This document shows positions 32,185-33,234 of a stretch of 33,234 nucleotides of DNA, in pieces. The DNA comes from JBHHYR01 sp046757585. GTDB lineage: Bacteria; Desulfobacterota; Binatia; HRBIN30. The position numbers were made by a program, and so were the translations under genes. Under the pieces are notes generated by a model. That model saw only the letters and a program-made list of their open reading frames with translations, had not been told where the DNA came from and ran no database searches. The DNA is taken from the NCBI GenBank assembly GCA_046757585.1, contig JBHHYR010000020.1, positions 1 to 33,234 on the forward strand. The letters run 5' to 3'. Positions within the stretch are counted from its first letter, which is position 1, and each line of letters starts with the position of its first letter.

Positions 32185-33234
32185 TTCCAGATGTCGATGC
32201 ACTCGCTCCACAAGCCGCTCTGCTTGATCAAGCGTCGGCGCTCCCGTGCAACGCGCAAGAAGTACTCCGTGGGCGGCGTCTGCTGGTTCGCGTAGACCGA
32301 ACCTGCTTTGGGCTTCCAGATCGTGATCATGGGGACGACGTCATGTGCGATGCACCAGCTGAAGCCTTCGCACCACGACTCGACAGCCTGGTCCGGGTCG
32401 CGAAAGCCCCCGTCCGCGACCAGCTCCGGACCAAGGACGAAGTTGGAAGCGACATGACCGCGCCCGAAAACCGACACCGCATCGACGAGCCGCTGAAGCC
32501 ACTCATCACGTCCAACCCAGCGCGCCTTCCCCGGGACGATCTGCGCAAACAGCCTTGGTTCCCACACCTCGAGATTGTACGTCACACTCGACACGCCCGC
32601 TTGGCGCAGCGCGAGGGACCCCTCCCGGTCGAAAGCCAGCGTTCCCCCCAGAAACATCGTCTGCGCGCCAGCTTGGTCGCGAACGTCTTTGAGGGCAGCA
32701 AAAATACGGGCGTACATGGCGGCTTCGCGCGAGTCGTCGCGCAAGCTGCCGCCGGTGAGAATGAGAATCCGAACACTCTCCTGCAGCGCGGTGCGATAGG
32801 TTTCGACAATGCGGGGGATTTTGATTCCCATTTCCCGTTCGATGCCAACGTCGCGCAGGCCACGTGTCCCCGCGACCAGGCTGCAGTACTTACAGCTCTC
32901 GCCGTCGTTGAAGTACTCGCAGTGCCGCAGGATGCAGCCTACCAGCACGTCATACCCCATGAGCTGAATCACGTTGGACATGAGCGTGCCGTCGGACGTG
33001 CGCTGATCGTACCAGTGGGGGCGCTGCTGGAAGGAGATTTGCTCGAGCGGCGCCCCGTCGCGCAGCAACCAGTACCCGCCGTTGCGCGCCTGGATTTCGT
33101 ACGGGCTGCGCGAATCGAAGCCGATCTGGATGAGCGTGCCGTCCGTCAGCGTGAAGCCGTAGGGAGTCTTCACCCACCCCTCGGCGAGCTCCTGCACGTC
33201 ACTGTTACTGGTTCCGGCTGCGAGCCGGCGCACG
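32181..33234 (-). CDS. Radical SAM protein, CX8CX2C family (paralogue 4, 5' end outside window)
   Basis: About 350 codons are present; the N-terminus, roughly 60 residues by comparison with its paralogues, lies beyond the window. Shared blocks are LTDGTLIQIGFDSRSPYEIQ, FQQRPHWYDQRTSDGTLMSNV, the cluster motif CEYFNDGESCKYC (first Cys codon at 32931-32929), LTGGSLRDDSREA and LEVWEPRLFAQIVPGKARWVGRDEW. Unlike the other three it ends shortly after TPPTEYFLRVARERRRLI with SGLWSECIDIWK, so the C-terminal CxxC pair is missing. The stop is intact and coupled to the CoA ligase by ATGA, so this is a real short form, not a frameshift artefact at the very end. It is the most divergent paralogue. Confidence 0.85.
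   Translation of the reverse strand, partial: VRRLAAGTSNSDVQELAEGWVKTPYGFTLTDGTLIQIGFDSRSPYEIQARNGGYWLLRDGAPLEQISFQQRPHWYDQRTSDGTLMSNVIQLMGYDVLVGCILRHCEYFNDGESCKYCSLVAGTRGLRDVGIEREMGIKIPRIVETYRTALQESVRILILTGGSLRDDSREAAMYARIFAALKDVRDQAGAQTMFLGGTLAFDREGSLALRQAGVSSVTYNLEVWEPRLFAQIVPGKARWVGRDEWLQRLVDAVSVFGRGHVASNFVLGPELVADGGFRDPDQAVESWCEGFSWCIAHDVVPMITIWKPKAGSVYANQQTPPTEYFLRVARERRRLIKQSGLWSECIDIWK

Noticed and set aside
1..33234. CRISPR arrays, tRNA or rRNA genes, insertion sequences or phage genes
   Set aside because: I saw no regularly spaced direct repeats, no cloverleaf-like stretch, no transposase or integrase motif and no rRNA-like sequence on either strand.

Overview
The window is a GC-rich bacterial segment that looks chromosomal. 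From about 3.1 kb to the right edge every gene is on the minus strand, so it reads right to left. The organism is Gram-negative: it encodes an MMPL/RND-type envelope exporter, a DUF1329-type envelope protein with a signal peptide, and a secreted beta-helix protein. The many acyl-CoA enzymes and short-chain dehydrogenases fit an uncultured soil or sediment lineage of the broad Deltaproteobacteria/Desulfobacterota/Binatota kind. That placement is inference from gene style, not from a marker gene.

Layout by coordinate. 1-956: the first codons of a minus-strand gene, then a GNAT toxin/RHH antitoxin pair with a visible promoter and an overlapping palindrome. 957-3007: a 560-bp non-coding leader and an orphan plus-strand membrane histidine kinase. 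3085-4722: a secreted Cys-rich parallel beta-helix protein. 4873-11841: acyl-CoA dehydrogenase, AMP-forming CoA ligase, SCP2-type thiolase, nitroreductase, D-2-hydroxyacid dehydrogenase and SDR. 11945-14281: MMPL/RND exporter. 14622-20473: three paralogous radical SAM proteins mixed with a PNPOx-fold flavoprotein and a DUF1329 protein. 20510-23450: an atypical epimerase-like protein, an SDR and an unrecognised protein probably rich in beta strand. 23447-28365: MTA/5'-deoxyadenosine phosphorylase, class II aldolase-SDR fusion, YciI-like protein, LsrF-like thiolase and adenine phosphoribosyltransferase. 28381-33234: two unlike acyl-CoA dehydrogenases, a second CoA ligase and a fourth radical SAM paralogue cut by the window edge. 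Many junctions are 4-bp ATGA/GTGA overlaps, so the blocks are translationally coupled.

The main point of interest has two parts. (1) Four paralogous radical SAM enzymes carry an unusual CX8CX2C cluster motif behind a shared N-terminal domain of about 150 residues. (2) Beside them is what looks like a salvage route for the SAM by-products such enzymes release. The phosphorylase would cut 5'-deoxyadenosine or MTA to adenine (recycled by Apt) and a 1-phosphosugar. After isomerisation, for which no gene is in the window, the aldolase-SDR could split 5-deoxyribulose-1-phosphate to DHAP and acetaldehyde. Alternatively, oxidation of its C4 hydroxyl would give exactly the known LsrF substrate, 3-hydroxy-5-phosphonooxypentane-2,4-dione, which the LsrF-like enzyme would cut with CoA to DHAP and acetyl-CoA. 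That CoA-dependent variant is my hypothesis. The acyl-CoA enzymes and the exporter suggest the radical SAM proteins act in degradation or remodelling of a lipid-like or terpenoid/steroid-like acid, but the substrate cannot be read from the sequence.
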